Part shown: one piece after another, positions 50,267-60,268 of the stretch | How positions within the stretch are numbered: position 1 is the first letter of the stretch | Layout: each line of letters begins with the position of its first letter | Source: Streptomonospora sp. PA3 | GTDB lineage: Bacteria; Actinomycetota; Actinomycetes; Streptosporangiales; Streptosporangiaceae | Reading direction: 5' to 3' | Length of the DNA stretch: 64,000 nt | Assembly (NCBI RefSeq): GCF_009728995.1 | Contig: NZ_VTZW01000023.1 | Span: forward strand, 124,711-188,710 | Position numbers and translations under genes: made by a program | Notes under the pieces: model-generated | What the model was told of the DNA's origin: nothing | Databases searched by the model: none | What the model saw: the letters and a program-made list of their open reading frames with translations, nothing else

Positions 50267-52054
50267 GTGTCCGGCTGGATTGAGGATTACGCGCTGATCG
50301 GCGACATGCAGACCGCAGCTCTCGTGGGGCGCGACGGCTCCGTGGACTGGCTCTGCCTTCCCCACTTCGACTCCCCCTCCTGCTTCGCCGCGCTGCTGGG
50401 CGACGAGCAGAACGGCAACTGGTGGATGCGCCCGGCCAACGGCGAGCCGCGCGCCGCCCGGCGGCGCTACCGCCCCGAGACGCTGATCCTCGAATCCGAG
50501 TGGGACACCCCCGAGGGCTCGGTGCGCGTCATCGACTTCATGCCGCCGCGCGGCGGCGCCCCCCACCTCGTGCGCATCGTCGAGGGGCTTGCGGGCACCG
50601 TCCGGATGCAGACGGCCCTGCGGCTGCGCTTCGACTACGGCAACGTGGTGCCCTGGATCCAGCGCAGCGGCACCGAGCTGGTGGCCATCGCCGGCCCCGA
50701 CGCGGTGTGGATGAGCTCCCCGGTGCCCATGGAGGGCCACAACTTCCTCCACGACGCCACCTTCACCGTCAGCGCCGGGCAGCGGGTCCCCTTCGTCATG
50801 ACCTGGCACCCCTCCCAGGTCGAGGAGTCGGACCACCTCGACGCCGAGAAGGCCCTCTCGCGCACCGAGCGGTTCTGGCGCCAGTGGGTGGACCAGTGCA
50901 CCTACGAGGGCGAGTACCGCGACGCCGTGGTGCGCTCGCTGATCACCCTCAAGGCGCTGACCTACCGCCCCAGCGGCGGCATCGTCGCCGCGCCCACCAC
51001 CTCCCTGCCCGAGGACATCGGCGGCGTGCGCAACTGGGACTACCGCTACTGCTGGCTGCGCGACGCCACCATCACCCTGGAGGCGCTGATCCGCAGCGGC
51101 TACACCGACGAAGCCCAGGCCTGGCGGGAGTGGCTGGTGCGCGCGGTGGCCGGCGAGCCCCAGCACATGCAGATCATGTACGGGGTGCGGGGCGAGCGGC
51201 GGCTGGCCGAGTGGGAGGCCGACTGGCTGCCGGGCTATGAGGACTCCCGCCCGGTGCGCATCGGCAACGCCGCCGTGGGCCAGTACCAGCTCGACGTCTA
51301 CGGCGAGGTCATGGACGTGCTGCACCTGGCGCGGCGCAGCGGCCTGCAGGGCGGCGAGCACGTCTGGGGCCTGCAGCGCTCCCTGGTCAACTACCTGGAG
51401 TGGTGCTGGGACGAACCCGACGAAGGGCTGTGGGAGGTCCGCGGGCCGCGCCAGCACTTCGTCCACTCCAAGGTGATGGCCTGGGTCGCCGCCGACCGGG
51501 CGGTGCGCGCGATCGAGGACTTCGGCAAGGAGGGGCCCATCGAGCGCTGGCGGGCGCTGCGCGACACCATCCACGCCGAGGTCTGCGAGTACGGCTACGA
51601 CGCCCGCCGCAACACCTTCACCCAGTACTACGGCAGCAAGGAGCTCGACGCCGCGCTGCTGCTGATGCCCGAGGTCGGCTTCCTGCCCTACGACGACCCC
51701 CGCATCGTGGGCACCATCGAGGCCATCCGCGACGACCTGATGATCGACGGCTTCGTGATGCGCTACCGCACCGACCGCGAGGACGCCGCCGACTGCCTGC
51801 CCGGCGACGAGGGCGCCTTCCTGGCGTGCAGCTTCTGGATGGCCAACGCGCTGCTGTCCATCGGCCGCGAGAAGGAGGCGCGCGAGCTGTTCGACCGGCT
51901 GCTGGCGCTGCGCAACGACGTCGGGCTGCTGGCCGAGGAGTGGGACGCCGGCAGCGGCCGCCAGGTGGGCAACTTCCCCCAGGCCTTCAGCCACGTGCCC
52001 CTGGTCACCACCGCGCTGAACCTCTCCCACCAGAACGGCCACCGGCGCGGCTGA
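50267..52054 (+). CDS. Glycoside hydrolase family 15 (trehalase/glucoamylase-like)
   Basis: A 595-residue cytosolic enzyme with the N-terminal beta domain (GDMQTAALVGRDGSVDWLCLPHFDSPSCFAALLG) and (alpha/alpha)6 barrel: VRNWDYRYCWLRDATITLEAL, MQIMYGVRGERRLAEWE, and EEWDAGSGRQVGNFPQAFSHV. Actinomycete members act as trehalases, so trehalose hydrolysis is likely; glucoamylase or dextran activity is possible. GTG at 50267 is nine bases from GGGGG; GTG at 50258 and an upstream ATG (50186) are alternatives. Confidence 0.9.
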   Translation: MSGWIEDYALIGDMQTAALVGRDGSVDWLCLPHFDSPSCFAALLGDEQNGNWWMRPANGEPRAARRRYRPETLILESEWDTPEGSVRVIDFMPPRGGAPHLVRIVEGLAGTVRMQTALRLRFDYGNVVPWIQRSGTELVAIAGPDAVWMSSPVPMEGHNFLHDATFTVSAGQRVPFVMTWHPSQVEESDHLDAEKALSRTERFWRQWVDQCTYEGEYRDAVVRSLITLKALTYRPSGGIVAAPTTSLPEDIGGVRNWDYRYCWLRDATITLEALIRSGYTDEAQAWREWLVRAVAGEPQHMQIMYGVRGERRLAEWEADWLPGYEDSRPVRIGNAAVGQYQLDVYGEVMDVLHLARRSGLQGGEHVWGLQRSLVNYLEWCWDEPDEGLWEVRGPRQHFVHSKVMAWVAADRAVRAIEDFGKEGPIERWRALRDTIHAEVCEYGYDARRNTFTQYYGSKELDAALLLMPEVGFLPYDDPRIVGTIEAIRDDLMIDGFVMRYRTDREDAADCLPGDEGAFLACSFWMANALLSIGREKEARELFDRLLALRNDVGLLAEEWDAGSGRQVGNFPQAFSHVPLVTTALNLSHQNGHRRG

Positions 52055-52166
52055 GCCCCCGCATCGGCGACCCGATCACCCCCCGTTCCCCGCACCGTCC
52101 GACCGATACGCGTGTCCTGCGCCGAATCGTGCGGGAAAGCGCCACCGCAGCGGGTAGCGGGCGGCC

Positions 52167-52898
52167 ATGGAGGTAATCGCGGAGAGCATGCAGGGCCAGG
52201 GCTGGCCGCAGCTGCTGTCGCTGACGGTCGCGCTCGTGCTGTGCACGCTCATCGGCCTGGAGCGCGAGCTGCGCCAGAAGAACGCGGGGCTGCGCACCCA
52301 CACCCTCGTCGGCGTCGGCGCCGCCCTGTTCATGGTGGTCAGCAAGTACGCGTTCTTCGACGTCATCGACGACGACGGCATCACGCTCGACCCCTCGCGG
52401 GTGGCCGCGCAGATCGCCTCGGGCATCGGGTTCATCGGCGCCGGCGTCATCTTCGTGCGCCAGGACATCGTGCGCGGCCTGACCACGGCGGCGACGATCT
52501 GGGTGGTCGCGGCGGTGGGGACGGCCGCCGGAGCCGGGCTGTGGCTGGTGGCCGCGGCGGTGACGGCCGCCCACTACCTGGTGGCGCTGGGCTATCCCCC
52601 GGTGCTGCGGCTGATCACCCGTCGGCGCCCGGTGACCGCCCCAGTGAGGGTGAGCTACCAGGACGGCCGCGGCGCCCTGCGCGCCATCCTGGCCGAGGTC
52701 ACCGACCGCGGATACGCCGTGCAGGAGGTCGACACCCGCCGCAAGGACAGCGGCGACCCCGACAGCGCGCTCATCGACCTGGTCCTGCAGGTGCGCGGAG
52801 GGGCCAAGGGGACCCGCATGGAGGAGCTGGCGGCGGCCCTGGCCGGGACCCCCGGGGTGGTGTCGGTACGCATGGGGGAACCCGCGAACGAGGAGTGA
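52167..52898 (+). CDS. MgtC/SapB-family membrane protein
   Basis: A 243-residue protein. The MgtC membrane domain (about 20-155) shows LIGLERELRQKNAGLRTHTLVGVGAALFMVVSKYAF, AAQIASGIGFIGAGVIFVRQDIVRGLTTAATIWVVAAVG. A C-terminal ACT-like domain (160-240; VRVSYQDGRGALRAILAEVTDRGY) follows. MgtC acts in magnesium-starvation tolerance; here no Mg-transporter gene is next to it. ATG at 52167. Confidence 0.9.
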   Translation: MEVIAESMQGQGWPQLLSLTVALVLCTLIGLERELRQKNAGLRTHTLVGVGAALFMVVSKYAFFDVIDDDGITLDPSRVAAQIASGIGFIGAGVIFVRQDIVRGLTTAATIWVVAAVGTAAGAGLWLVAAAVTAAHYLVALGYPPVLRLITRRRPVTAPVRVSYQDGRGALRAILAEVTDRGYAVQEVDTRRKDSGDPDSALIDLVLQVRGGAKGTRMEELAAALAGTPGVVSVRMGEPANEE

Positions 52899-52930
52899 GA
52901 GCCGTTTTCCGCGGGTGTGCGGGGCGCTTT

Positions 52931-52986
52931 GATGCGCCGTCTTGCCTCCTCGCTCAGTCGCTCGTCAGTCCAGACGGCGCCGCGCC
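52931..52986. repeat. R3 repeat, complete short copy
   Basis: GATGCGCCGTCT at the left and AGACGGCGCCGCGCC at the right bracket GCCTCCTCGCTCAGTCGCTC. It is the reverse orientation of the R3 segment at 44600-44675 and lies 3' of the mgtC-like gene. The 239-bp region to ung has no gene. Confidence 0.6.
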
Positions 52987-53137
52987 CCGCAAACCCGCTC
53001 AGGCCCCGCGCCCCGCGCTTGTGGGTCCGAGGGGCGCCGCCCTTCCTCTCTCCGAAGCCCCGAACGCCCGCGGCGCCGGGCCTGCGGACTCGCGCGAGCG
53101 GCCCGAGAGCGTCGCCGCGGGCCGCTAGGGTGCTGCC

Positions 53138-53812
53138 ATGCCAGGACGACCCTTGAACGAGATGATGGACGACGGCTGGGCGCAGGCCCTGGAGCCGGTG
53201 GCCGACCGCATCCGCCGGATGGGCGAGTTCCTCCGCGAGGAGGTCGCCGCGGGCCGCACCTACCTCCCCGCGGGCGAGAACGTGCTGCGCGCCTTCCAGC
53301 AGCCCTTCGAGGACGTGCGCGTCCTCATCGTGGGCCAGGACCCCTACCCCACCCCCGGCCACGCGGTCGGGCTGAGCTTCTCGGTGGCCCCCGACTGCAA
53401 GCTGCCCGGCAGCCTGCGCAACATCTTCCGCGAGTACAGCGACGACCTGGGCCTGCCGATGCCCTCCACCGGCGACCTGACCCCCTGGACCAAGCAGGGC
53501 GTGCTGCTGCTCAACAGGGCGCTGACCGTGCAGCCCGGCAAGCCCGCCTCGCACCGGGGCAAAGGCTGGGAGGAGGTCACCGACCAGGCCATCCGCGCTC
53601 TGGCCGCACGCGAGGTTCCGCTGGTGGGCATCCTGTGGGGCCGCGACGCGCGCAACCTGCGCCCGCTGATGCCGGGGGTGCCGTGCGTGGAGTCCACCCA
53701 CCCCAGCCCGATGTCGGCCAAGCACGGCTTCTTCGGTTCGCGGCCGTTCAGCCGCGCCAACAAGCTGCTGGAGGAGCAGGGCGCCGAGCCGATCGACTGG
53801 CGGCTGCCGTAG
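53138..53812 (+). CDS. ung: Uracil-DNA glycosylase, family 1
   Basis: A 224-residue DNA repair enzyme excising uracil. The catalytic [17 protein letters not shown] (Asp and water activation) and C-terminal [21 protein letters not shown] loop with His are intact. Length is standard for Ung. ATG at 53138. Confidence 0.97.
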   Translation: MPGRPLNEMMDDGWAQALEPVADRIRRMGEFLREEVAAGRTYLPAGENVLRAFQQPFEDVRVLIVGQDPYPTPGHAVGLSFSVAPDCKLPGSLRNIFREYSDDLGLPMPSTGDLTPWTKQGVLLLNRALTVQPGKPASHRGKGWEEVTDQAIRALAAREVPLVGILWGRDARNLRPLMPGVPCVESTHPSPMSAKHGFFGSRPFSRANKLLEEQGAEPIDWRLP

Positions 53813-53964
53813 CGGACCGGCGGCGGGGCGGAGCGGCCGGATGCGGCCGCCCGCCGGATCGCCGCCGGGATTGAAGGACCGCGGGGCGCCGTACTTGAAT
53901 CGGTGCGTCGGGGTGGAGGCGACCGCGTGCAACGCGTGACACAACAGGAGAGGGCGCCCGCGCA

Positions 53965-56900
53965 ATGGCCAAGAGGCTCGGCTACGCCGATGCGCTGAAG
54001 GTTCTGGGGCAGGACGACTCGGTCGTGCTGGACTTCGCCGAGAAGCTGGCCGAGGGCGGTGTGGGCGCCTTGGGAGTGCCCGGGCTGTCGAGCCTGGGCG
54101 GCCTGGTTGCGCGCATGGGGCGCCAGGCGCTGACGGGGATCCGCGAGAAGATCACCGGGATCAGCCGGATGGATCGGACGGCGAGAGTCGAAGCGGCGTA
54201 CAACATCCTGGCGGCAGTCTCGGTGTTTGAGGCTCTGGACGAGGTCCTACAGGAGTCGCGCGCCCCGCTGGCGGGCTCCGACCTCCAGTTGAGCGCCGCC
54301 GAGCAGACGGAGTTGCTCAATCGACGCTTCTTCCGCATCGTGCGCGCGCTCGGTGCCACGCGGGACGACGGCCACGTGCGGTGGTCCCCGATCCCGTTGA
54401 GCGACGACTGGGAGTTCGTCGCTCAACGGCTGATCGCCTTCCTGACCGGTCTTGCCGCCTGGGCGGAGTGGGACTCCACCACGCGGACGGCCGCCGAAGG
54501 GATGATTCTTTCCCGTCTTCCTGTCCTCGCGGAGCGGCGGTTCACCGAGGCGTACCGACAGTTGGCCGCCGACGTTCCCGAGTTCGGCGTCTGGGCGAGC
54601 ATGTCCGAGCACGAATCGACCCGGCGAAGCATCACCGAGGTCGGCACCGGCTTGACCCGACTGCATGGCCTCGTCGAGGAGATGGCGCCCCGACGCACCC
54701 TGAACCGGCGGCGCACCGAACTGGCCGCCGTCTACCGGATGGCGCTGGGGCGCCGCCTGCTGCGCTCCGCCGAGGCTCCGGCGGGGCTGTCGCTACCCAC
54801 CCTGGAAGAGGCCTACCTGACTCCCCGGGGGCGGTTCGCCCTGATCTCCTCCGGCGATCAGCCGTCGACTGAGGACTTGTGGCAGCACGTGCCGGTGCAC
54901 GACGATATCGAAGGGTTGCTCACCGGATTTCTCACCTCTCTCCAAGCCCCTGCGACGCCGATGGTCATCCTCGGCCACCCCGGGGCCGGCAAGTCAGTGC
55001 TGACCGAGATGCTCGCCGCTCGGCTGTCCAACACCGACTTCTTCGCGCTGCGGGTGGAGCTGCGCTCCGTGCCGCCCAACGCTCCCCTGCACAAGCAGAT
55101 CGAGGAAGGCTTGGCGGGGGCGCTCAACACCCGGCTGGAGTGGCGGGAGCTGGCCGAGTCCGCCGACGGCGCGCTGCCGGTGATCATCCTCGACGGCTTC
55201 GACGAGCTGCTGCAGGCAAGCGGCGTCAACCGGTCGGACTACCTGGAACAGATCGAGGAGTTCCAGCGCCAACAGGAGGCGCTGGGCCAACCCGTGGCGG
55301 TCATCGTGACCAGCAGGACCGTGGTCGCCGAACGCACCCGCTTCCCCGAGCTCACCCCGGTGCTGCGGCTGGAACCCTTCAACGACGACCAGATCGCCCG
55401 GATGGTGGGAATCTGGAACATCTCCAACGAAGCCGCCTACGCCTCGCGCGGGCTGCGACCGCCCGACGCGGACGTACTGCTGTCCTACCGGGAACTCGCC
55501 GAGCAGCCGCTGCTGCTGCTCATGCTGCTGATCTACGACTCCGAGGCCAACGCCCTGCAGGACTCCGGCGGCGCGCTCTCGCGCAGCGAGCTGTATGAGC
55601 GGCTGCTGTCCATGTTCGCCCGGCGGGAGGTGAGCAAGCACCACCCGCACCTAAGCGACACCGAGCAGGCCCGCGCGATCGAGGACGAGCTGCACCGGTT
55701 GGAGGTCGTCGCGGTCGCGATGTTCGCCCGGCGCCGGCAGCACGTGGCGGCGGCCGAGCTGGAGGGCGACCTCGCCGTGCTCATGCCCGACGCCGGGCTG
55801 CACCCCGCCGAGGCCGGTCTGCACGGCGCGGTCGGCGACGCCCACCAGGTGCTCGGCCGGTTCTTCTTCGTCCACGAGTCGCGGTCTGAGACCGACTCCG
55901 GCACCGCGAGCGTGTACGAGTTCCTGCACGCCACCTTCGGCGAGTACCTGGTGGCGCGCGCCGTCACCGACGCGCTGGAGGAGCTGCTGGAGGACCGCCG
56001 CCACGCCCGGCGCCGGCCGCGCGCGGCGCGGCCGATGGACGACGGATACCTGTATGCGCTCACGTCGTTCGCGGTACTCGCGAGCAGCGCGGCGACGGCG
56101 GAGTTCATCCAGGACCTGCTGGAGCGCCGGATCGACCGCAGTCCCGACGACGAGCGCGGCGAGTACCTCGACCTGCTCGTCGACCTGTTCCGCGAGGCGC
56201 CCTATCCGCCCGAGCACCGCGCCTTCACCGCCTACCGCCCGCGGCGCCTGCCGATCACCGAGCGCCAGGCCGCCTACACCGCCAACCTCGTTCTGCTGCT
56301 CACCCGCGTGGCGCCGGACGGCATCGACATCGCCGACCTGTTCGAGAAAAGGCACCCCTGGCAGAACCTCGCGGAGTGGCGCGCGCTGGCAGGGCAGTGG
56401 CGAAGCCTGGCCAACCAGCAGTGGCACGGCCAGTTGAACGCGATCCGCCTGCGCCACCTCGGCTACGGCGGCGGCGCGCCGCGCAGTGTGCTGTGCCCCA
56501 ACGACGGCGGGGCGGTGAACGTCGGCGAGTGTATCGGCTTCGAGATCACCTCCGACACCCACGATCCGGTGTCGATGACCGACCTCTACTCGATCACCCT
56601 GCCCTACGGCACCGTCACCTCCAACATGCTGCGTTCGGCGTCGGTGCGCATCACCGGGACCACCGCACGCATGGCGATGCAGTTGCTGCCGTATATGAGT
56701 GAGATCAGCCGCGAGCCGGTGGCGTGGCTCAAAGACGAGGAGGAGGGCGCGGTCTTCGCCCAGGGCCACGACCTCCTGCAACTGCGGCTCGTGCTGCCCG
56801 ACCTGGCCGGCGGCGCGTGGCGGGAGCGCCTGCGGCGCTACGAGCGGCTGCTGGGGACCGAGGTCATCGGCACGATCGAGGCTCCGGTGCTGCGCCAGGC

Positions 56901-57318
56901 GGCCGAGGATCTGTCCTATGCCGCCTGCGTGGGCTCGCCGGACGCAGCGGACTACCGGGCCGCGCTCGAAGGGGTGCTGCGGCGCTTCCTCAAGGGGGAC
57001 ATCACCGTCTACGCGGCGCGCTCGACGTCGCCGGAGGCCCTGCAGGCGACCTTCGACCGGTTGAGCACGCAGATCCCCGACTTCGCGGACACCTTCGGCG
57101 GGACGTGCGCGGGGCTGGTCGACCTCGCGACCGAGGCGGCCGAAGCCGACGCCGGCGACCGCCCCTCCGCGTCGGCGGTGGCCGCCGACATGTACGCCCG
57201 GTTCCCGCCGGAGGGAGCCCGCTCCCGGCGCAGGTCTCCTCCGCCGCCGACCGACGACAGGGACGCCGGCCAGAGCCCCGGCGCCGGCGCCTCCGCCAAC
57301 AGCGGCGCCTGGCACTGA
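53965..57318 (+). CDS. NACHT/STAND NTPase, 1117 aa
   Basis: A very large single-gene STAND ATPase. Residues 1-330 are helical (NACHT N-terminal helical type). The NACHT core has Walker A GHPGAGKS at 337-344, Walker B VIILDGFDELL at 406-416, and VTSRT at 448-452; helical/winged segments follow to about 680. The remaining 430 residues (LVLLLTRVAPDGIDIADLFEKRHPWQNL onward) match no family I recognise; no TPR, WD40 or LRR repeats are evident. The tail past 1075 is low complexity. Bacterial NACHT proteins (bNACHT, Avs-like) are anti-phage sensors or regulators; no effector domain is visible, so this is unproven. ATG at 53965 follows GGAGAGGG by 11 bases. Confidence 0.85.
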   Translation: MAKRLGYADALKVLGQDDSVVLDFAEKLAEGGVGALGVPGLSSLGGLVARMGRQALTGIREKITGISRMDRTARVEAAYNILAAVSVFEALDEVLQESRAPLAGSDLQLSAAEQTELLNRRFFRIVRALGATRDDGHVRWSPIPLSDDWEFVAQRLIAFLTGLAAWAEWDSTTRTAAEGMILSRLPVLAERRFTEAYRQLAADVPEFGVWASMSEHESTRRSITEVGTGLTRLHGLVEEMAPRRTLNRRRTELAAVYRMALGRRLLRSAEAPAGLSLPTLEEAYLTPRGRFALISSGDQPSTEDLWQHVPVHDDIEGLLTGFLTSLQAPATPMVILGHPGAGKSVLTEMLAARLSNTDFFALRVELRSVPPNAPLHKQIEEGLAGALNTRLEWRELAESADGALPVIILDGFDELLQASGVNRSDYLEQIEEFQRQQEALGQPVAVIVTSRTVVAERTRFPELTPVLRLEPFNDDQIARMVGIWNISNEAAYASRGLRPPDADVLLSYRELAEQPLLLLMLLIYDSEANALQDSGGALSRSELYERLLSMFARREVSKHHPHLSDTEQARAIEDELHRLEVVAVAMFARRRQHVAAAELEGDLAVLMPDAGLHPAEAGLHGAVGDAHQVLGRFFFVHESRSETDSGTASVYEFLHATFGEYLVARAVTDALEELLEDRRHARRRPRAARPMDDGYLYALTSFAVLASSAATAEFIQDLLERRIDRSPDDERGEYLDLLVDLFREAPYPPEHRAFTAYRPRRLPITERQAAYTANLVLLLTRVAPDGIDIADLFEKRHPWQNLAEWRALAGQWRSLANQQWHGQLNAIRLRHLGYGGGAPRSVLCPNDGGAVNVGECIGFEITSDTHDPVSMTDLYSITLPYGTVTSNMLRSASVRITGTTARMAMQLLPYMSEISREPVAWLKDEEEGAVFAQGHDLLQLRLVLPDLAGGAWRERLRRYERLLGTEVIGTIEAPVLRQAAEDLSYAACVGSPDAADYRAALEGVLRRFLKGDITVYAARSTSPEALQATFDRLSTQIPDFADTFGGTCAGLVDLATEAAEADAGDRPSASAVAADMYARFPPEGARSRRRSPPPPTDDRDAGQSPGAGASANSGAWH

Positions 57319-57346
57319 CGCCGGGCGGCGCCGGGGCCGTCGGGGC

Positions 57347-58114
57347 TCACTCCCCCAGCGCGTACTTCACCAGCTCCGGGACCGCCTCGCTGATCGGGTC
57401 GCGCAGCACGGCCTGCGCACGGTCGTCGTAGGGGGTCGGCTCGGCGTTGACGACGACCAGCGACGCCCCGCTGTCCAGGGCGATGTCGCACAGCCCGGCC
57501 ACCGGGTGCACCCCCAGCGAGGTGCCCACGGCCAGGAACACCTCCGCCTCGGCGGCGGCCCGCACCGCGGCGTCGAGCACGTCGGGGTCCAGGCGCTGGC
57601 CGAAGGAGATCGTGTCGGTCTTCTGGATGCCGCCGCAGTCCCGGCAGCGCGGGTCGGACTCCTCCTCCAGCCGCTCCAGAACCTCCGGGGTCGGGGTGCG
57701 GACGCCGCACTCCATGCAGGCCACCCGGTGAATGGTGCCGTGCACCTCCAGGACCCGGCCTGCGGGGGTGCCGGCGGCCTGGTGGAGGCCGTCGATGTTC
57801 TGGGTGACCAGCGCGCGCAGCCGCCCCGCCGCCTCAAGGTCGGCCAGCGCGCGGTGGGCGGCGTTGGGGCGGGCATCCCAGGCGGGGTTCTCCCGGCGCA
57901 TCCGCCACACCCTGCGGCGGACGTCGGCGTCGGACATGTAGGTGTCGAAGTCGAACAGCGCGGCCGCGCCGGGGTCCTTGGTCCACACGCCCTGCGGGCC
58001 GCGGAAGTCGGGGATCCCGGAGTCGGTGGAGATCCCCGCTCCGGTGAGCACGGTGATGCGCTGCGCACCGGCCAGCAGGGGCGCGACGTCGGCGGGGCGG
58101 GCGGCTGCGGTCAT
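57347..58114 (-). CDS. cobB: Sir2-family NAD-dependent protein deacylase
   Basis: A 255-residue sirtuin that removes acyl groups from lysine using NAD+. Motifs: TGAGISTDSGIPDFRG, TQNIDGLH, catalytic His in EVHGTIHR, and a Zn site of four Cys (CMEC ... CRDC). The intact Zn site and length mark a canonical CobB rather than the defence-associated SIR2 domains. It converges on the NACHT gene, 28 bp apart. ATG at 58114. Acetyl-CoA synthetase control is the known role; not tested here. Confidence 0.94.
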   Translation of the reverse strand: MTAAARPADVAPLLAGAQRITVLTGAGISTDSGIPDFRGPQGVWTKDPGAAALFDFDTYMSDADVRRRVWRMRRENPAWDARPNAAHRALADLEAAGRLRALVTQNIDGLHQAAGTPAGRVLEVHGTIHRVACMECGVRTPTPEVLERLEEESDPRCRDCGGIQKTDTISFGQRLDPDVLDAAVRAAAEAEVFLAVGTSLGVHPVAGLCDIALDSGASLVVVNAEPTPYDDRAQAVLRDPISEAVPELVKYALGE

Positions 58115-58552
58115 GGGCGGTCCTCGAAGGTCGGGGCGGCGGCCGCGGGACTCGGGACGGTGCCGCGGGCCGGCGGAACGGCCGCCGTCCCGCCCGCTCC
58201 GGCGCGGGAGCGGCCCCGGCGGTGCGGCCGCGGTGCTTCACACTCCATTGTGTCAGCGCCTCCTGCGCGGGTTCACGGGAAGATCACGTATGCGCCACTT
58301 CTCATCCACAACCCCGCCGGACATACCGCCGCATGAGGTACTTCGGGGTAATCTCGCTTCGCAGCGGCGACACGGGACGGGTCCGCGTGCGCCCGGCAGA
58401 GGAGGTCCGGCGACGCGCCGGGCCGCCACGAAAAGCGGAGGTCACTCGACACCGATGGGGTTGCCTGTAAGCAGACGGCGACCGGCCGTACCGGGCCCGA
58501 AACGCTGCGCAAGGCCCAGAACCCGCCGAACAGCGCAAACACCTGCCTGCCC
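58115..58552. other. 438-bp divergent intergenic region
   Basis: This lies between cobB and the sulfotransferase. It must hold both promoters. AT-richer segments appear at 58240-58350. I found no palindrome, RNA motif or ORF of note. Confidence 0.45.
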
Positions 58553-59440
58553 ATGAAACAGCCGCCCTACATCCTGCTCGTCAACGGGACGAAGGTCCGC
58601 CGACCGGTCTTCGTCCTGGGTGCACCGCACTCGGGAGTCGACCTCATCGCCCGTGCGCTGGGCAAGGCGCCCGGCTTCCACATCAGCTCCGGCCACGGCA
58701 GCGTCCAGGACGCCGTCTACGCGCTGGCCCGGCGGCCCTCGATGGCCGAGGAGCGGGCGTCGGGTACGGCTGCGCTGCTGCGGGCGGCCTTCGCAGAGTC
58801 CTGGCAGCTCACGCCGCGCACGTGCCCGTACTGCCCGGGCGGGCCGGTGCCCGCGCGCGAGGCCGCCGCGCCCTGCCGGCACGCCGGCGAGGTCAGCAGG
58901 TTCGGCGACGCCAGCCCCGACCTGCTCTACTGCGCCACCGCGCTGCAGGCGGCGTTCGAGGACGCCGTGTTCGTGCAGATCATCCGCGACGGGCGGGACG
59001 TGGCCGCGGCGATGCTCGGTGACGAGCACGCCCTGTCGTGGTTCCGGCCCGCGCTGGCCAATCTCGACCACGAGATGCCCAATCCCTTCTTCGGCATCGA
59101 GGACGAGAAGGACCGCGCGCAGTATCCCCGGCTGTCCACGGCGGGCAAGTGCGCGCTGCGCTGGCGCGGCGCCGTGCGGCTGTCGGCGCGGCTGCGCGGG
59201 TCGCTGGGGGCCGACCGGCTGATGACGCTGCGCTATGAGGACCTGTTCGGCGGCGAGGTCGAGACGGCCGAGCAGCTGCGCGAGTTCACCGGCGCCCGCG
59301 TGTCGGCGGTGGAGCTGGTGCGCAGCGACTCGCCGGGCATCGGGTCCTGGCGCAACCGGCTCAGCGCCGAGCAGCGCGAGGACGTCCGCGCGGTCGCCGG
59401 CGCCGAACTCAAGCGGCTGGGCTACGCCAAGCCGCGCTGA
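58553..59440 (+). CDS. Sulfotransferase-family protein with Cys-rich insert
   Basis: A 295-residue protein with the PAPS-binding Sulfotransfer_3 fold. The 5'-phosphosulphate loop is VFVLGAPHSGVDLIARAL (19-36), and the 3'-phosphate site is VQIIRDGRDVAAAML (about 139-153). An insert at about 86-105, TCPYCPGG and CRHAGE, has CxxC plus a Cys/His that could hold zinc, which I do not know from close family members. The sulfated substrate is unknown. ATG at 58553; single gene. Confidence 0.78.
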   Translation: MKQPPYILLVNGTKVRRPVFVLGAPHSGVDLIARALGKAPGFHISSGHGSVQDAVYALARRPSMAEERASGTAALLRAAFAESWQLTPRTCPYCPGGPVPAREAAAPCRHAGEVSRFGDASPDLLYCATALQAAFEDAVFVQIIRDGRDVAAAMLGDEHALSWFRPALANLDHEMPNPFFGIEDEKDRAQYPRLSTAGKCALRWRGAVRLSARLRGSLGADRLMTLRYEDLFGGEVETAEQLREFTGARVSAVELVRSDSPGIGSWRNRLSAEQREDVRAVAGAELKRLGYAKPR

Positions 59441-59527
59441 GCGCCGCACCCGCCGCCCACCGCCACGCGGCCGCGCCCGGCGACCCTCCCGGCCGCGGGG
59501 CCGACCGCCCGCGCGCGCCGGGAACCG

Positions 59528-60268
59528 TCAGGAACCGGCCGTCGCCATCCACTCCCCCACCGCCTGCCAGACCTCGTGTGCGGGGTCGATGACGGCGAAG
59601 TGGTCGGCGCCGGCGGCCTCGACGAGGTCCGCCGCGTCCCCGGCGGCGCGCGCGGCGGCCGTGTAGGCGCGGCTGTGCGCGACGGGGACCCGCTGATCGG
59701 CGTCACCGTGCACGATCAACTGCGGGAGGCCCAGCGGGAGGCGCTCCAGCGGCGCGGCCGCCGCGAATGCGCTGTCGGCGGCGTGCGGGCCCAGGAAGTC
59801 GGCGACGGCGCCCTCGCCGAGGCCCGCCTCGGCGGCGGCGCGCAGGTCGGTGACGGGGGCGAGGCCCACGACCGCCGTCACAGCGGAGCCGGGGGCGGCC
59901 AGCAGCGCCAGGTGGCCGCCCGCGGAGTGGCCCACGGCGACCACGCGGCCCGGGTCGCCGGGTTCGGCGCCCTCCTCCAGCCGGGCGCCGAGCAGGTCGA
60001 GCGCGCCGCGGACGTCGTCGAGGGTCTGCGGCCAGCCGCCGCCGTCGCCGCCGGTGCGCCGGTACTCCACGTTCCAGACCAGCCACCCGGCCTCGGCGAG
60101 CTCGGCGGCGAGGGGATCCATGAGGCGCAGGTCGTGGGCGTCGCGCCACCAGCCCCCGTGCAGCAGCACGGCGACGGGGAAGGGGGCGCGGTCGTCGTCA
60201 TCGGGCTGGTGGATGTGGACCAGCCGGCTGGGGTGTTCCCCGTACGCGAAAACGTGCCTGCTCGCCAT
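59528..60268 (-). CDS. Alpha/beta-hydrolase (esterase-like)
   Basis: A 246-residue enzyme. The oxyanion HGG motif is LLHGGWWRDAHDLRLMDPLA, the nucleophile Ser sits in VGHSAGGHLALLA, and Asp and His in HGDADQRVP and AGADHFAVIDP. BD-FAE/kynurenine formamidase-like carboxylesterases share this layout. The start is ATG at 60268 with GGGAGG just upstream; a GTG at 60280 is also in frame. Confidence 0.85.
   Translation of the reverse strand: MASRHVFAYGEHPSRLVHIHQPDDDDRAPFPVAVLLHGGWWRDAHDLRLMDPLAAELAEAGWLVWNVEYRRTGGDGGGWPQTLDDVRGALDLLGARLEEGAEPGDPGRVVAVGHSAGGHLALLAAPGSAVTAVVGLAPVTDLRAAAEAGLGEGAVADFLGPHAADSAFAAAAPLERLPLGLPQLIVHGDADQRVPVAHSRAYTAAARAAGDAADLVEAAGADHFAVIDPAHEVWQAVGEWMATAGS

Noticed and set aside
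57347-58114. SIR2 plus NACHT as one defence system
   Set aside because: The sirtuin has a full zinc site and canonical length and is convergent, not in an operon with the NACHT gene.
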